Shown piece by piece: positions 44,541-53,537 of a stretch of DNA of 64,000 bases. The notes under the pieces were generated by a model. It worked only from the letters and a program-made list of their open reading frames with translations. It was not told where the DNA came from and did no database searches. Source of the DNA: Actinoplanes sp. L3-i22 (lineage in GTDB: Bacteria > Actinomycetota > Actinomycetes > Mycobacteriales > Micromonosporaceae). A program made the translations under genes and the position numbers. Location of the stretch: NCBI RefSeq assembly GCF_019704555.1, contig NZ_AP024745.1, forward strand, positions 876,501 through 940,500, written 5' to 3'. How positions within the stretch are numbered: the stretch's first letter is position 1; the number at the start of each line of letters is the position of its first letter.

Positions 44541-44724
44541 TTCCGAGGGCACTTTCAGCTGCCCTTCCGGGCATTTTCCAAAAGCCATTCCGATTTGGTA
44601 CGGACGCAGCCGAACCCCCGGTGACGCGGAGGTGACATCTCGGAATTCCGGCATTGACGGCAACCGCCGCCCCGCCGTGATTCCTAAGCTGTTTCCGGGC
44701 ATTCCCGCCGACCGTATCGGAGTG

Positions 44725-45630
44725 ATGGTGAGGCAGCAGACGCAGAGCCGGCAGACGTCCGAACGGCCCCCCGGCGCGCGGCCCCGGACCCGCGACGAGG
44801 GCGGGGTCGCCACGCTGCAGCGGACCGCCGGGAACGAGGCCGTCGGGCACCTGCTCGCACAGCGGACCGGCGGCAACCAGAACGACCAGGGCAACCCGGG
44901 CGGCGCGGCGCTGGTGCAGGGCGTGGGGCAGGTGTTCCACCAGGGCGCGGCCCTGGCCCAGCAGAACCCGGGGCTGGCCGCGGCCGCGGCGGCGTACGTG
45001 CCGCCGGCGCCGGACCCGCGGAACGCCCTCGGGCTGGCCGCGATCGCCGAGTCGCTGGCGCCGTTCTTCGCCGAGCAGGAGGCCGAGGCGCAACGCCGGG
45101 TCCAGGCTCAACAGCAGGCTGACCAGCAGGCCGGGGCCGAGCCGGAGGTGGCCGCCGAGCCGGCCGCGGCGAGCAAACCGTACTTCGACGGGGACTGGTC
45201 CAAGGGGCTCGGCAACGCCGGGGCCGGCCTCGGCCTGATCCTGCAGATCGCCGGGACGTACTCCGGGAACAAGGCGATGACGTACGCCGGCGCCGGCCTC
45301 TCCGGGCTGTCCGGTCTCGGCGACGCCGCCTCCGAGGGCAAGAAGATGTGGGCGGACGGGAAGATGAACCTCCCCAAGCTGGCCGGCGGGGTGCTCGGCG
45401 CGGCCGCGGCCGGGACGCTCGGCTACGCGGCGTCGGCGGTCCCGGCCGGGGTGAGCGCGGCGACCTACGTGAGCGGGGCGCGCACGGCCGGGCTGACCAT
45501 CGCGGTCGCCGGGGTGCTCACCAAGGCGCTCGGCGAGGCGAAGAAATGGGAGGACTGCTGGCCGTTCAAGAAGGCCCCGGCCCAGGATCTGGAGATGGGG
45601 CCGATGGGCGGCGTGGGCGTCGCTTACTGA
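44725..45630 (+). CDS. candidate eCIS cargo with LQRT-GN-A N-terminal signature
   Basis: A 301-residue protein of unknown activity. The first ~60 residues are polar and disordered (RQQTQSRQTSERPPGARPRT) and contain VATLQRTAGNEAVGHLLAQR near 33-52. I recognise this signature from DUF4157-type and other proteins linked to actinobacterial eCIS loci. Residues ~155 onward have Gly/Ala-rich amphipathic helices (GNAGAGLGLILQIAGTY, LAGGVLGAAAAGTLGYAAS), which might insert in a membrane. It ends in a KKWEDCWPFKK segment. ATG 44725 is preceded by an overlapping GTG; the frame upstream includes the terminator and is not used. Cargo status is inference. Confidence 0.6.
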   Translation: MVRQQTQSRQTSERPPGARPRTRDEGGVATLQRTAGNEAVGHLLAQRTGGNQNDQGNPGGAALVQGVGQVFHQGAALAQQNPGLAAAAAAYVPPAPDPRNALGLAAIAESLAPFFAEQEAEAQRRVQAQQQADQQAGAEPEVAAEPAAASKPYFDGDWSKGLGNAGAGLGLILQIAGTYSGNKAMTYAGAGLSGLSGLGDAASEGKKMWADGKMNLPKLAGGVLGAAAAGTLGYAASAVPAGVSAATYVSGARTAGLTIAVAGVLTKALGEAKKWEDCWPFKKAPAQDLEMGPMGGVGVAY

Positions 45631-45644
45631 CGCCGCAAAACGAA

Positions 45645-45682
45645 CGAGACCCGCTTTCCTCCGTACGGGAAAGCGGGTCTCG
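45645..45682. terminator. bidirectional terminator
   Basis: A perfect 15-bp stem (CGAGACCCGCTTTCC / GGAAAGCGGGTCTCG) with an 8-base loop, followed by a T-rich stretch (ATCTTTGTCTTTC). It separates the cargo candidate and the convergent gene. Confidence 0.9.
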
Positions 45683-45693
45683 ATCTTTGTCTT

Positions 45694-46980
45694 TCAGTTT
45701 GTGGTCCTGGTCTTCTGCATCAGGCCGTTGAGGTAGAGCGACTCGCGGCACTGGGTGGCCGCGGTCGCGTTGGCCGGCGTGCCGGGGGCGCGGCAGGTCA
45801 CCAGCATGCTGACCCGGGCGCCGGCCGGAACCCGGATCGGGGTCACCGAGTGGTAGTCCTGGTTGCGGAAGTTCTCCAGCGCGTAGGTCACCACCGGCAC
45901 CCCGTTCGCGGTCACCCGCAGCGTGCCCTCGTCGCCCTGCACGTTGTCCACCAGGAAGTCGGTGAGCAGGAACGTCTGCTTGGCCGGCACGGTGTAACTG
46001 CGCTCGGCCGAGCCGGACTTGTTGGTCTTGAAGGTGATCGCCGCGGAGAACTGCTCGCCCGCTCCGTTGCCGGCCGTCCCGGTCCCGGTGCCACCCTGGG
46101 CGCCCTGGTTCCCGGCGCCGGCCGTGGCGGTGGCGGCCGGCGTCGGCGTCGGGTCGGGCGGGGTGGTGGCGAACTCGGCCTCCTGGGCGGCCCGCTGCTG
46201 CGCGGTGTTCTGGTCCACCGCCTCCTTCGCGGCCGACTCGACCGCCGGCCGGACCAGCCCGAACCAGAGGCCGAGCAGGGCCAGGAGCAGCGCGAGCAGC
46301 AGCGCGAGGAGCTTGAGCAGGCCGGGCGAGATGACCGGCTTCTGGACGAAGACGCCCTCCATCGCGAGGACCCGGCCGCCGGCCGGCTGCACCTCGGCGG
46401 TGAACGGGAACTCGCGTGGCGCCCCCCACCAGAGCCAGCGGCGCGCCTTCACGGTCAGCCGGGTCTCCGCCCGGGTGCCGTTGCCGGCGATCACCGACTC
46501 CGGCCGCAGCGCGAAGGTGACCTGGTCGGTCCCGTCCGCGGCGGCGAAGGTCAGCTCCTCGGCGACGTTGCCGTGGTTGTCGGTGTCGATGCGGTAGCGG
46601 CCCTGCCGGCGGCCGGCCTGCGAGCCGGGCTGCAGCTGGGCGCTGACCTCCTGGAACGGCTCGACGGTGAGCAGGCCCTCCTGCACCACGGTCGAGTCCG
46701 GGTGCTCGGACGGCACGACGCGCACGCCGAACGGCCGCTCGCCGGCCGGGACCCGCGGCGACCGTGGGGGAGCGAAGGTGACCGTCACGGTCTCGCTGCC
46801 CGCCGGGTAGAGAGTGATCTCGGCCGGCTCGACGACGGCCCACTCCGCGGTCTCGCCGAGGACCTCGAGCCGGTAGGCCTCCACGGTGTCGCCCGAGTTT
46901 CGTACGGTCACCGGGACCGTCACGGTGGAGCCGGGGGTGACCGAGACGGCCGCACTCCCCAGAATCGCGGATGCACGCAT
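45694..46980 (-). CDS. COG1470-like membrane protein of the eCIS locus
   Basis: A 428-residue protein. It has two Ig/NEW3-like beta domains (~1-105, TPGSTVTVPVTVRNSGDTVE; ~108-210, VKARRWLWWGAPREFPFTAE), then one transmembrane helix (~218-242, LLKLLALLLALLLALLGLWF). A coiled and Gly/Thr/Pro-rich linker leads to a C-terminal domain (~300-428) with two cysteines (VTCRAPGTP, TQCRES). There is no signal peptide, so the N-terminal Ig domains are probably cytoplasmic. I recall similar proteins in Streptomyces eCIS clusters, where they might link the particle to the membrane. The start is ATG 46980. Confidence 0.72.
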   Translation of the reverse strand: MRASAILGSAAVSVTPGSTVTVPVTVRNSGDTVEAYRLEVLGETAEWAVVEPAEITLYPAGSETVTVTFAPPRSPRVPAGERPFGVRVVPSEHPDSTVVQEGLLTVEPFQEVSAQLQPGSQAGRRQGRYRIDTDNHGNVAEELTFAAADGTDQVTFALRPESVIAGNGTRAETRLTVKARRWLWWGAPREFPFTAEVQPAGGRVLAMEGVFVQKPVISPGLLKLLALLLALLLALLGLWFGLVRPAVESAAKEAVDQNTAQQRAAQEAEFATTPPDPTPTPAATATAGAGNQGAQGGTGTGTAGNGAGEQFSAAITFKTNKSGSAERSYTVPAKQTFLLTDFLVDNVQGDEGTLRVTANGVPVVTYALENFRNQDYHSVTPIRVPAGARVSMLVTCRAPGTPANATAATQCRESLYLNGLMQKTRTTN

Positions 46981-47087
46981 ATCGCCGAGCGTAAAGATCG
47001 ATGAGCGACAGACCAGGACCGTGCGGGAACCGCCACGGGCAGACCTGCTGCCCGTCCGGTCGGTGTGCTTCGCGTCTCACCGTCCGT

Positions 47088-47116
47088 TAAGTGCCTGCTA
47101 AGTGCTTGCTAAGCGG
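47088..47116. promoter_or_regulatory. tandem 11-bp repeat upstream of the LuxR gene
   Basis: TAAGTGCCTGC, TAAGTGCTTGC and a partial TAAGCGG follow one another at exact 11-bp steps, 41-69 bp before the LuxR start and in the gap shared with the divergent gene. The helical spacing suggests a regulator site, perhaps for the LuxR protein itself. Confidence 0.45.
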
Positions 47117-47156
47117 CGCGGACCAGAATGCCCTGTCCGACGACGGGAGGAAGAGC

Positions 47157-47777
47157 ATGCAGCGGGTGCCGGTGTTTGTCCAGGCCACGGATCCGATCAC
47201 GTTGCTGGGCATGAACAGCCATCTCGCCGGGCGGCCGGAGATCCGGGTGGTCGGCGAGGCGGAACGGGCGTCCGCGGCGGTCATCGTGGTCGTCGCCGAC
47301 ACCGTCACCGAGGAAACCTTCGCCACGCTGCGTGAGCTCCGCCGCGGGACCAGCCGCCTGGTGCTGGTCGCCGCCAACCTGGACGACCAGCAGCTGACCC
47401 GGGCCGTCGAGTGCGGCGTCGTCGGGGTCGCCCGGCGCACCGAGGTGCCGACCGGCCGGCTCGTCCAGGTGCTGCTCGCCGCGGCCAAGGGCGAGGGCAG
47501 CGTGCCCGGCGACCTGCTGGGCCGGCTGCTCGAGCAGATGGGCCGCCTGCAGCGCGAGGTGCTGCACCCGCGCGGCCTCACCCTGCGCGGCCTGACCACC
47601 CGCGAGGTCGACGTGCTGCGCCTGGTCGCGGAGGGCCTGGAGACCCGGGAGATCGCCTCGAAGCTGTCCTATTCGGAGCGGACCGTGAAGAACGTGCTGC
47701 ATGAGCTGACCACCCGGCTCCAACTGCGGAACCGGGCGCACGCGGTGGCGTACGCCCTGCGGCACGACCTGATCTGA
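47157..47777 (+). CDS. LuxR-type regulator with atypical receiver domain
   Basis: A 206-residue regulator. The C-terminal LuxR helix-turn-helix is intact (LTTREVDVLRLVAEGLETRE, ERTVKNVLHELTTRLQLRN). The N-terminal ~115 residues have the receiver fold pattern but lack key residues. The acidic pair after beta-1 is replaced (FVQATD), the phospho-Asp region reads VVVADTVTEE, and the usual Lys before Thr/Pro is Arg (VARRTE). Phosphorylation-independent control is likely. GGAGG lies seven bases before ATG 47157. Its place inside the eCIS locus makes it the likely cluster regulator. Confidence 0.85.
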   Translation: MQRVPVFVQATDPITLLGMNSHLAGRPEIRVVGEAERASAAVIVVVADTVTEETFATLRELRRGTSRLVLVAANLDDQQLTRAVECGVVGVARRTEVPTGRLVQVLLAAAKGEGSVPGDLLGRLLEQMGRLQREVLHPRGLTLRGLTTREVDVLRLVAEGLETREIASKLSYSERTVKNVLHELTTRLQLRNRAHAVAYALRHDLI

Positions 47778-47796
47778 GGGCAGCTTCTCTGCCCTC
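47776..47796 (+). terminator. short hairpin after the LuxR gene
   Basis: GAGGGCAG / CTGCCCTC form a perfect 8-bp stem with CTTCT loop overlapping the stop codon region. It may attenuate rather than stop transcription into the next gene. Confidence 0.55.
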
Positions 47797-47851
47797 GGTG
47801 TTGCCCGGTCGCCCGGTGCGGGCGCCGCTCCCTCTTGCCCAGGATGTCATC

Positions 47852-50833
47852 GTGCGAAAGTCTCGGGCGTTGACGGCCCTTGCCCTGGCCGCGCTCGTCG
47901 CGGTACCCGGCGTCTGGGCGGTGGTCGCCGGCGCCGCGCCCGGTGATCCGCCCCTGACCGCCGATGACCTGCGAGTGGCCTACGTGGGCACCGCCCACCG
48001 GTCGATCGGCGTGGTCGCCGGCGCCACCACCAGCGACCCACTGTTCTCGACGAGCGTCCAGCACTTCGACGACGAGGCCTCGGCCCGCGGCGCCACGGTG
48101 ACCTTCGTGAGCCGCCGGACGTCCCGCCTCGCCCAGGTGTGGGCCCGGGTCGGCACCGGTGACCCGGTCCAGCTGACCAGCGACACCGCCCAGGTGGCGA
48201 GCCACCCGGTGGTCTCGCCGGACGGGACCCGGGTGGCCTACGCGATGACCCGGGAGGGCCCGGGCAGCGCCCGTGACCTGTGGGTGGTCGGCGTCTCCGG
48301 CGGCACCCCGCAGCGGGTCACCGACGGGAGCGGTGACAACTACTGGCCGTCCTGGTCGCCGGACGGCACCGAGCTGGCCTTCGAGGGCCGGATCGGCTCG
48401 GACGTCCCGCAGGTCTGGTGCATCGCGGTGGCCGGCGGCGTGGTCCGGTTCGTGACCGCGCTCCCCGGCGGCGCCGGCGAGCCGTCCTGGAACCCGGTCG
48501 CCGCCCGCGGCCTGATCGCCTGGACCGCCGCCCCGGCCAGCGCGAACGACCGCAAGGTGCACATCAGCGCGCTGGACGGCACCGGCGACCGGCTGATGCT
48601 CAACGCCGCCTGGGAGAGCCGCGAGCCGGCCTGGGCGCCGGACGGTCTGACCGTCGCGTTCATCAGCCGCAGCACCCAGCCGTCCGGCACGCTCGGCGAC
48701 GCCGACCTGCTCTACAGCGGCCAGCCGCGCGACGACGGCTGCCCCTGCATCGCCGAGCTGAAGTCCGGTGAGGACCGCTCGATCGACACGCCCAGCTGGT
48801 ACAACCCGGACGGCACCACCGAGCGCCTGCTGGTCACCCGGACCACCGCGCCGGACCGGTACACCGCCGACCTCTCCGACGTCCGACCGGACGCCGTCGA
48901 CCCGCGCGACCTCGGCGTGACCGTGCTCCGCGAGGACCCGGGCGCGAGCCAGAACCCCGACCTGCTGTGGAACCCGGCGAACGGGGACCCGTGGACGTCC
49001 CGGCCGTCGTACTCGCCGGACGGGCAGCGGATCCTGGTCAGCCGGTTCGAGACCGAGGGCGGCAACCGGGTCGCCCGGCTCTGGGTGGTCTGGGCCGACG
49101 GCAGCCACGGCAAGCGGCTGGACCTGCCGGAACGGACCGCCACCGGCTCCGAGACCGAGGCGGTCTGGTCGCCGGACGGGACGCGGATCGCGTACGTGCT
49201 GCGCACCCCGGGCACGCCCGCGCGGATCGTGGTGGTCAAGGCCGAGACCGGCGCGCCGGTCACCACCATTCCGTCCAACGGCGACGCGGTCGGCGACACC
49301 CAGCCGGCCTGGTCGCCGGACAGCGGCACGCTCGTCTTCGACCGCGGGCAGACCGAGGGCGCCGCCGCGAACAGCCACCTCTGGCTGGTCGCCGCGGACG
49401 GCTCGGGCACCCAGACCGACCTGACCGTGGCCTCGGGCGGAGCCGGCCGGGCCGACTACGGCGCCGGCTTCTCGCCGGACGGCAACCAGATCGCGTTCGG
49501 CCGCGCGCCGGACGGGATGCTCGTCACCGACCTGGCCGGCGGCAACTGCCGGGTGCTGGTGCCGGTGAACAACGCCTGTGACGGCGCGCTGACCGCGCCG
49601 GACACCGGGCCGCACCACCCGCGCGAGGTGGACTGGTCGCCGGACGGGCAGACGCTGGCCCACGCGGCGCGCCGGTTCGCCGCCGCGACCGAGCCCGACT
49701 ACGTCAAGACGTACGACCTGGCCAGTGGCGTCCGCGACGGCCTGACCTGGGAGATCCCCGGCCGGCAGCGCTGGCCCGCCTGGCAGAGCGCCAGCGACGT
49801 CAGCACCGCGGTGGTCGACGAGCCGAAGGAGTTCACCACCGGCGAGACCACCACCCTGTCGCTGTCGGTGACCGACCAGGGCCCGGTGACCGCGCACGGC
49901 GTGCACGTCGACTTCACCGTGCCCACCGGCTTCCAGATCACCGCCCTGGCGGCGGACAGCGGCACGTGCGACGTGGCCGGCCTGACCTGCGTGCTCGGCA
50001 CCCCGGGCCTCGGCGTGCCGGTCGGCGTCCGGGTCACCGTCACCGCGACCACCGCCGGCACCGCGAACCTGAGCTGGACGGCCGGCGGCTGGTTCGCCGA
50101 CGCCGCCCCGGTGAACAACACCGCCCAGGTCGGGCTGGAAGCGTCCGCGCCGCCGGTCCCGTCGCCGAGCGAGTCGTCGGTGCTGCCCCCGCCGCCGGCC
50201 CCGCCGCTGCTGGTGGTCAGCGTGGTGATCACGCCGACGCCGACCTGGGTCGGCCACCGCACCACGGTCGTCTACACGGTGCGCAACGTCGGCGGCAGCA
50301 CCGCCACCGGCGTGACCGTCCGGCCGCAGCTGCCCACCGGCATCCCGGTCGTCACCCGGCCCGCGGCCTGCGACGTGACCGTCTGCCAGGTCGGTGACCT
50401 GCCGCCGGGCGCCGCCGGCCAGTTCACCTTCGTGCTGGTTCCACCCAAGAAGATCACCACGACGGTACGGGGCACGATCACCGCCGACACCCTGGTCACG
50501 CAGGACGTCGCGACCCCGCTGCGGGTCCTGCAGCCGCGGATCGTCGCCAACCCGGAGCTCGGCCCGCCCGGCTTCGTCACGATCGTCCGGGGCTTCGACT
50601 TCCCGCCGGGCGTCCCGGTCCGGCTCGCCTGGGACACCGGCGTGACGGTGGCGGCGAACCCGGCCGTGCCGGACGCCAAGGGCCGCTTCGACTCGCAGTT
50701 GCTGGTGCTCTGGAAGGACCCGCTCGGCCCGCGCCAGGTGCTCGCCACCGGCTCCGGGTTCGCCCGGGTGACCACCGACTTCCAGGTCGTCCAGCCGGCA
50801 CAGCAGCCGCCGGGGCTGGTGCTCCGCAAGTGA
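47852..50833 (+). CDS. secreted PD40 beta-propeller protein with CARDB/DUF11-type domains
   Basis: A 993-residue exported protein. The signal peptide is RALTALALAALVAVPGVWAV. At least seven TolB/PD40 blades follow (for example VVSPDGTRVAYAM, SWSPDGTELAFEG, FSPDGNQIAFGR, WSPDGQTLAHAA) up to ~residue 645. Next come two CARDB/DUF11-like domains (~650-760, ~790-890), a Pro/Ser linker between them, and a final Ig-like domain (GFVTIVRGFDFPPGVPVRL). GTG 47852 with AGGA upstream is chosen. Its stop overlaps the DUF4255 gene as GTGA, tying it to the eCIS. It could be a wall or medium-exposed partner of the particle; this is inferred. Confidence 0.8.
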   Translation: MRKSRALTALALAALVAVPGVWAVVAGAAPGDPPLTADDLRVAYVGTAHRSIGVVAGATTSDPLFSTSVQHFDDEASARGATVTFVSRRTSRLAQVWARVGTGDPVQLTSDTAQVASHPVVSPDGTRVAYAMTREGPGSARDLWVVGVSGGTPQRVTDGSGDNYWPSWSPDGTELAFEGRIGSDVPQVWCIAVAGGVVRFVTALPGGAGEPSWNPVAARGLIAWTAAPASANDRKVHISALDGTGDRLMLNAAWESREPAWAPDGLTVAFISRSTQPSGTLGDADLLYSGQPRDDGCPCIAELKSGEDRSIDTPSWYNPDGTTERLLVTRTTAPDRYTADLSDVRPDAVDPRDLGVTVLREDPGASQNPDLLWNPANGDPWTSRPSYSPDGQRILVSRFETEGGNRVARLWVVWADGSHGKRLDLPERTATGSETEAVWSPDGTRIAYVLRTPGTPARIVVVKAETGAPVTTIPSNGDAVGDTQPAWSPDSGTLVFDRGQTEGAAANSHLWLVAADGSGTQTDLTVASGGAGRADYGAGFSPDGNQIAFGRAPDGMLVTDLAGGNCRVLVPVNNACDGALTAPDTGPHHPREVDWSPDGQTLAHAARRFAAATEPDYVKTYDLASGVRDGLTWEIPGRQRWPAWQSASDVSTAVVDEPKEFTTGETTTLSLSVTDQGPVTAHGVHVDFTVPTGFQITALAADSGTCDVAGLTCVLGTPGLGVPVGVRVTVTATTAGTANLSWTAGGWFADAAPVNNTAQVGLEASAPPVPSPSESSVLPPPPAPPLLVVSVVITPTPTWVGHRTTVVYTVRNVGGSTATGVTVRPQLPTGIPVVTRPAACDVTVCQVGDLPPGAAGQFTFVLVPPKKITTTVRGTITADTLVTQDVATPLRVLQPRIVANPELGPPGFVTIVRGFDFPPGVPVRLAWDTGVTVAANPAVPDAKGRFDSQLLVLWKDPLGPRQVLATGSGFARVTTDFQVVQPAQQPPGLVLRK

Positions 50834-51540
50834 TCGACGAGGTGGACGCGGCGCTGCTGTCGCTGCTCAACGAGGACACGCTGCCGGGCATGGACATCCA
50901 GGTGGCGTTCGAGGCGCCGACCAAGGAGTGGACCGCGCGGCGGACCGCCCCGACGGTGAACCTGTTCCTCTACGACATCCAGGAGGACGTGACGCTGCGG
51001 CAGCAGGGCTCGGCCGCCGAGTACGACGACGGCGGCGCGGTGGTGGCCGAGCATGACGCGCCGCGGTGGTTCTCGCTGTCGTACCTGGTCACCGCGTGGA
51101 CCAGCCGCCCGCAGGACGAGCACCGGATCCTGTCGGTGCTGCTCGCCGGGCTGGTCCGGCACGACGCGGTCCCGCCCGAGCGGCTCACCGGCACGCTGGC
51201 CCGGATGGCCCTGCCGGTGTCGCTGACGATCGCGGTGCCGCCGATGCGGGACCGCGGCCTCGCGGACATCTGGACCGCGCTCGGCGGCAACCTGAAACCG
51301 TCGCTGGACCTGGTCGTGCTCGCCCCGCTGGCCGGCAGCCGGGTGCGCGCCGCGGCGGCGGTCACCGACGGGCTGCGGCTGCGGACCCGGGACGCGGACA
51401 CCGGCACGAACGAGTCCCGGCGGCTCAACCAGCCCGAGCTGGCCGCAGCCGACGGGGTGCGCCGGATGGGCGTACCCCGGGATCGTGATCTTCCCGGCGA
51501 ACGCCGGCGCCGCGGCTCCGGCCCGATCGGCGCACGGTGA
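50830..51540 (+). CDS. DUF4255 protein, eCIS tail terminator/cap (Afp16/Pvc16-like)
   Basis: A 236-residue protein with the DUF4255 core: IDEVDAALLSLLNEDT, VNLFLYDIQEDVTLRQQG, RWFSLSYLVTAWTSRPQDEH and LPVSLTIAVPPM. In Afp and PVC particles the homologous Afp16/Pvc16 caps the distal tube and sheath end and sets length with the tape measure. It starts at GTG 50830 and ends overlapping the AAA+ gene as GTGA. The C-terminal ~45 residues are basic and Arg-rich. Confidence 0.85.
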   Translation: MIDEVDAALLSLLNEDTLPGMDIQVAFEAPTKEWTARRTAPTVNLFLYDIQEDVTLRQQGSAAEYDDGGAVVAEHDAPRWFSLSYLVTAWTSRPQDEHRILSVLLAGLVRHDAVPPERLTGTLARMALPVSLTIAVPPMRDRGLADIWTALGGNLKPSLDLVVLAPLAGSRVRAAAAVTDGLRLRTRDADTGTNESRRLNQPELAAADGVRRMGVPRDRDLPGERRRRGSGPIGAR

Positions 51541-53537
51541 CCGGCGCGGAGTACCTGGGTGCCCGGCTCGCGCTGATCGAGCAGCGGATCCATCGGGCCG
51601 TCGCGCTCCGGCAGGAGACCGACCCGGAGCCCGGCGACCCGCTGCGCGGCCTGCACCTCTCCGCGGCCGCCGCCCGGCGGCTGCTGGCGGACCCGAGCGC
51701 CGGGCCACTGCCCGACCTGGTCGACCGGGACGCGCTGGCCGCCGCCGAGGACGCCAGTGACCCGGCCGGGCCGCTGCGCCGCCTGATCGACGAGTTCGGC
51801 CTGCTCCCGCTGGACTCGGAGATCCTGCTGGTGGCGATGCTGCCGGATCTCGACCGGCGGTACGAGAAGCTCTACGGCTACCTGAACGACGACGTCACCC
51901 GGCCCCGGGCCACCATCGGCCTGGCCATCGAGCTGTCCGGGGTGCCGCCGGTGCTGGGCGCCGCCCGCGCCCGGCTGACCGCCGGCAACCCGCTGGTCGA
52001 CGGCGGCCTGCTGCTCGTCGAGGACCCCGACCGCCCGTTCCTGACCCGCACCCTGCGGGTCCCGGACCGGGTGCTCGGGCATCTGCTCGGCGACGACCGG
52101 CCCGACCCGCGCCTGGCCCGGCTGCTGCACCCGGTGCCCGAGCCGGGCTGGAAGCCGGCCGGCACGACCGGGCTGGCCGCCGCGATCGGCGCCGGGCACC
52201 GGCTGGCCTACGTGCACGACCCGGCCGCCGGCGCGGCCGAGGACCTGGCCGTCGCGGCGCTGGCCGCGGCCGGTCGCACCGCCCTCCGGTTGGACCTGGA
52301 CGTGCTGGCCACCGACCCGGCGCCGGCCGAGGCGATCACCAGCGCGGTCCGCGAGGCGCGGCTGGCCGGGGCCGGACTGGTCGCCGGGCCGGTCGACTCG
52401 GCCCGGGTCGGTGCGCTGCGGGGACTGTTGGACGCCGCGGCGCCGGTGGTCCTGACCGGGCGGTCGCGGTGGGATCCACTCTGGGCCGAGCAGGCCCCGG
52501 TGCTGGTGGCCGCGCCGGCGGTGGGCGCCGAGCGGCTGGCTCTCTGGCAGGCCTCGCTCGGCGCGGCGGTGGCGGACGGGGTGGACGTGGGGCGGGAGTT
52601 GGCGCCGTACACGCTGAATGCGCCGCAGGCGCGCCGGGCCGCGACCGTCGCCACCCACCTCGCCCTGCTGGCCGGCGCGGAGCGGGTCGGCGCCGATCAC
52701 ATCCGGGCCGGGGTCCGCAGTCAGAACGCGGCCGGCCTGGAACTGCTGGCCCGCCGCGTCGAACCGGCCGTCACCTGGGCCGACCTGGTGGTGCCGGACG
52801 ACGTCGGGGGGCAACTGCATGACCTGGCCGGCCGGGTCCGGCACCGGGACCGGGTGCTGGGCGACTGGCGGCTGCGCCCGGGCGGCGGCCGGGGACGCGG
52901 CGTGGCCGCGCTCTTCGCCGGCGACTCCGGCACCGGCAAGACGATGTCCGCCGAGGTGGTCGCCGCCGACCTGGGCCTCGACCTGTACGTCGTCGACCTC
53001 TCCACGGTGGTCGACAAGTACGTCGGCCAGACCGAGAAGAACCTGGAGCGCATCTTCACCGAGGCGGCCGGGGTCAACGGGGTGCTGCTCTTCGACGAGG
53101 CGGACGCGATCTTCGGCAAGCGCTCCGAGGTCAGCGACGCGCACGACCGCTACGCGAACATGGAGAGCGCCTACCTGCTGCAGCGGATGGAGTCGTTCGA
53201 CGGCGTGGCGATCCTGACCACGAACCTGCGGGCGAACCTGGACGAGGCGTTCATCCGGCGGCTCGACGTGATCGTCGACTTCCCGGTGCCGGACCAGGCG
53301 CTGCGGGGTGCGCTGTGGGACCACTGCCTGGGCGCCGACCTGCCCCGCGCGGACGACCTCGACCTGGAGCTCTGCGCCCGGGTCTACGAGCTGTCCGGCG
53401 GCGCGATCCGGGCCTGCGCGGTCACCGCCGGCTACCTCGCCGCGGCGGCCGGCGGCCCGGTGACGATGGCCCAGCTGGTGGCTGCGGCCGAGCGCGAATA
53501 CCGCAAACTGGGCCGGTTGCTGCCTACATCCCGGTGA
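51537..53537 (+). CDS. AAA+ ATPase of the eCIS (Afp15/Pvc15-like)
   Basis: A 666-residue protein. The N-terminal ~400 residues are helical with a degenerate ATPase-like part. The C-terminal AAA+ module has Walker A GDSGTGKT (462-469), Walker B VLLFDEAD (Asp520-Glu521), sensor-1 ILTTNLRANLD and arginine finger region FIRRLDVIVDFP. In PVC and Afp, the ATPase is needed for assembly or cargo loading but is not in the particle. Start GTG 51537 overlaps the DUF4255 stop. Its 3' end overlaps the convergent cargo candidate by 14 bp. Confidence 0.92.
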   Translation: MTGAEYLGARLALIEQRIHRAVALRQETDPEPGDPLRGLHLSAAAARRLLADPSAGPLPDLVDRDALAAAEDASDPAGPLRRLIDEFGLLPLDSEILLVAMLPDLDRRYEKLYGYLNDDVTRPRATIGLAIELSGVPPVLGAARARLTAGNPLVDGGLLLVEDPDRPFLTRTLRVPDRVLGHLLGDDRPDPRLARLLHPVPEPGWKPAGTTGLAAAIGAGHRLAYVHDPAAGAAEDLAVAALAAAGRTALRLDLDVLATDPAPAEAITSAVREARLAGAGLVAGPVDSARVGALRGLLDAAAPVVLTGRSRWDPLWAEQAPVLVAAPAVGAERLALWQASLGAAVADGVDVGRELAPYTLNAPQARRAATVATHLALLAGAERVGADHIRAGVRSQNAAGLELLARRVEPAVTWADLVVPDDVGGQLHDLAGRVRHRDRVLGDWRLRPGGGRGRGVAALFAGDSGTGKTMSAEVVAADLGLDLYVVDLSTVVDKYVGQTEKNLERIFTEAAGVNGVLLFDEADAIFGKRSEVSDAHDRYANMESAYLLQRMESFDGVAILTTNLRANLDEAFIRRLDVIVDFPVPDQALRGALWDHCLGADLPRADDLDLELCARVYELSGGAIRACAVTAGYLAAAAGGPVTMAQLVAAAEREYRKLGRLLPTSR

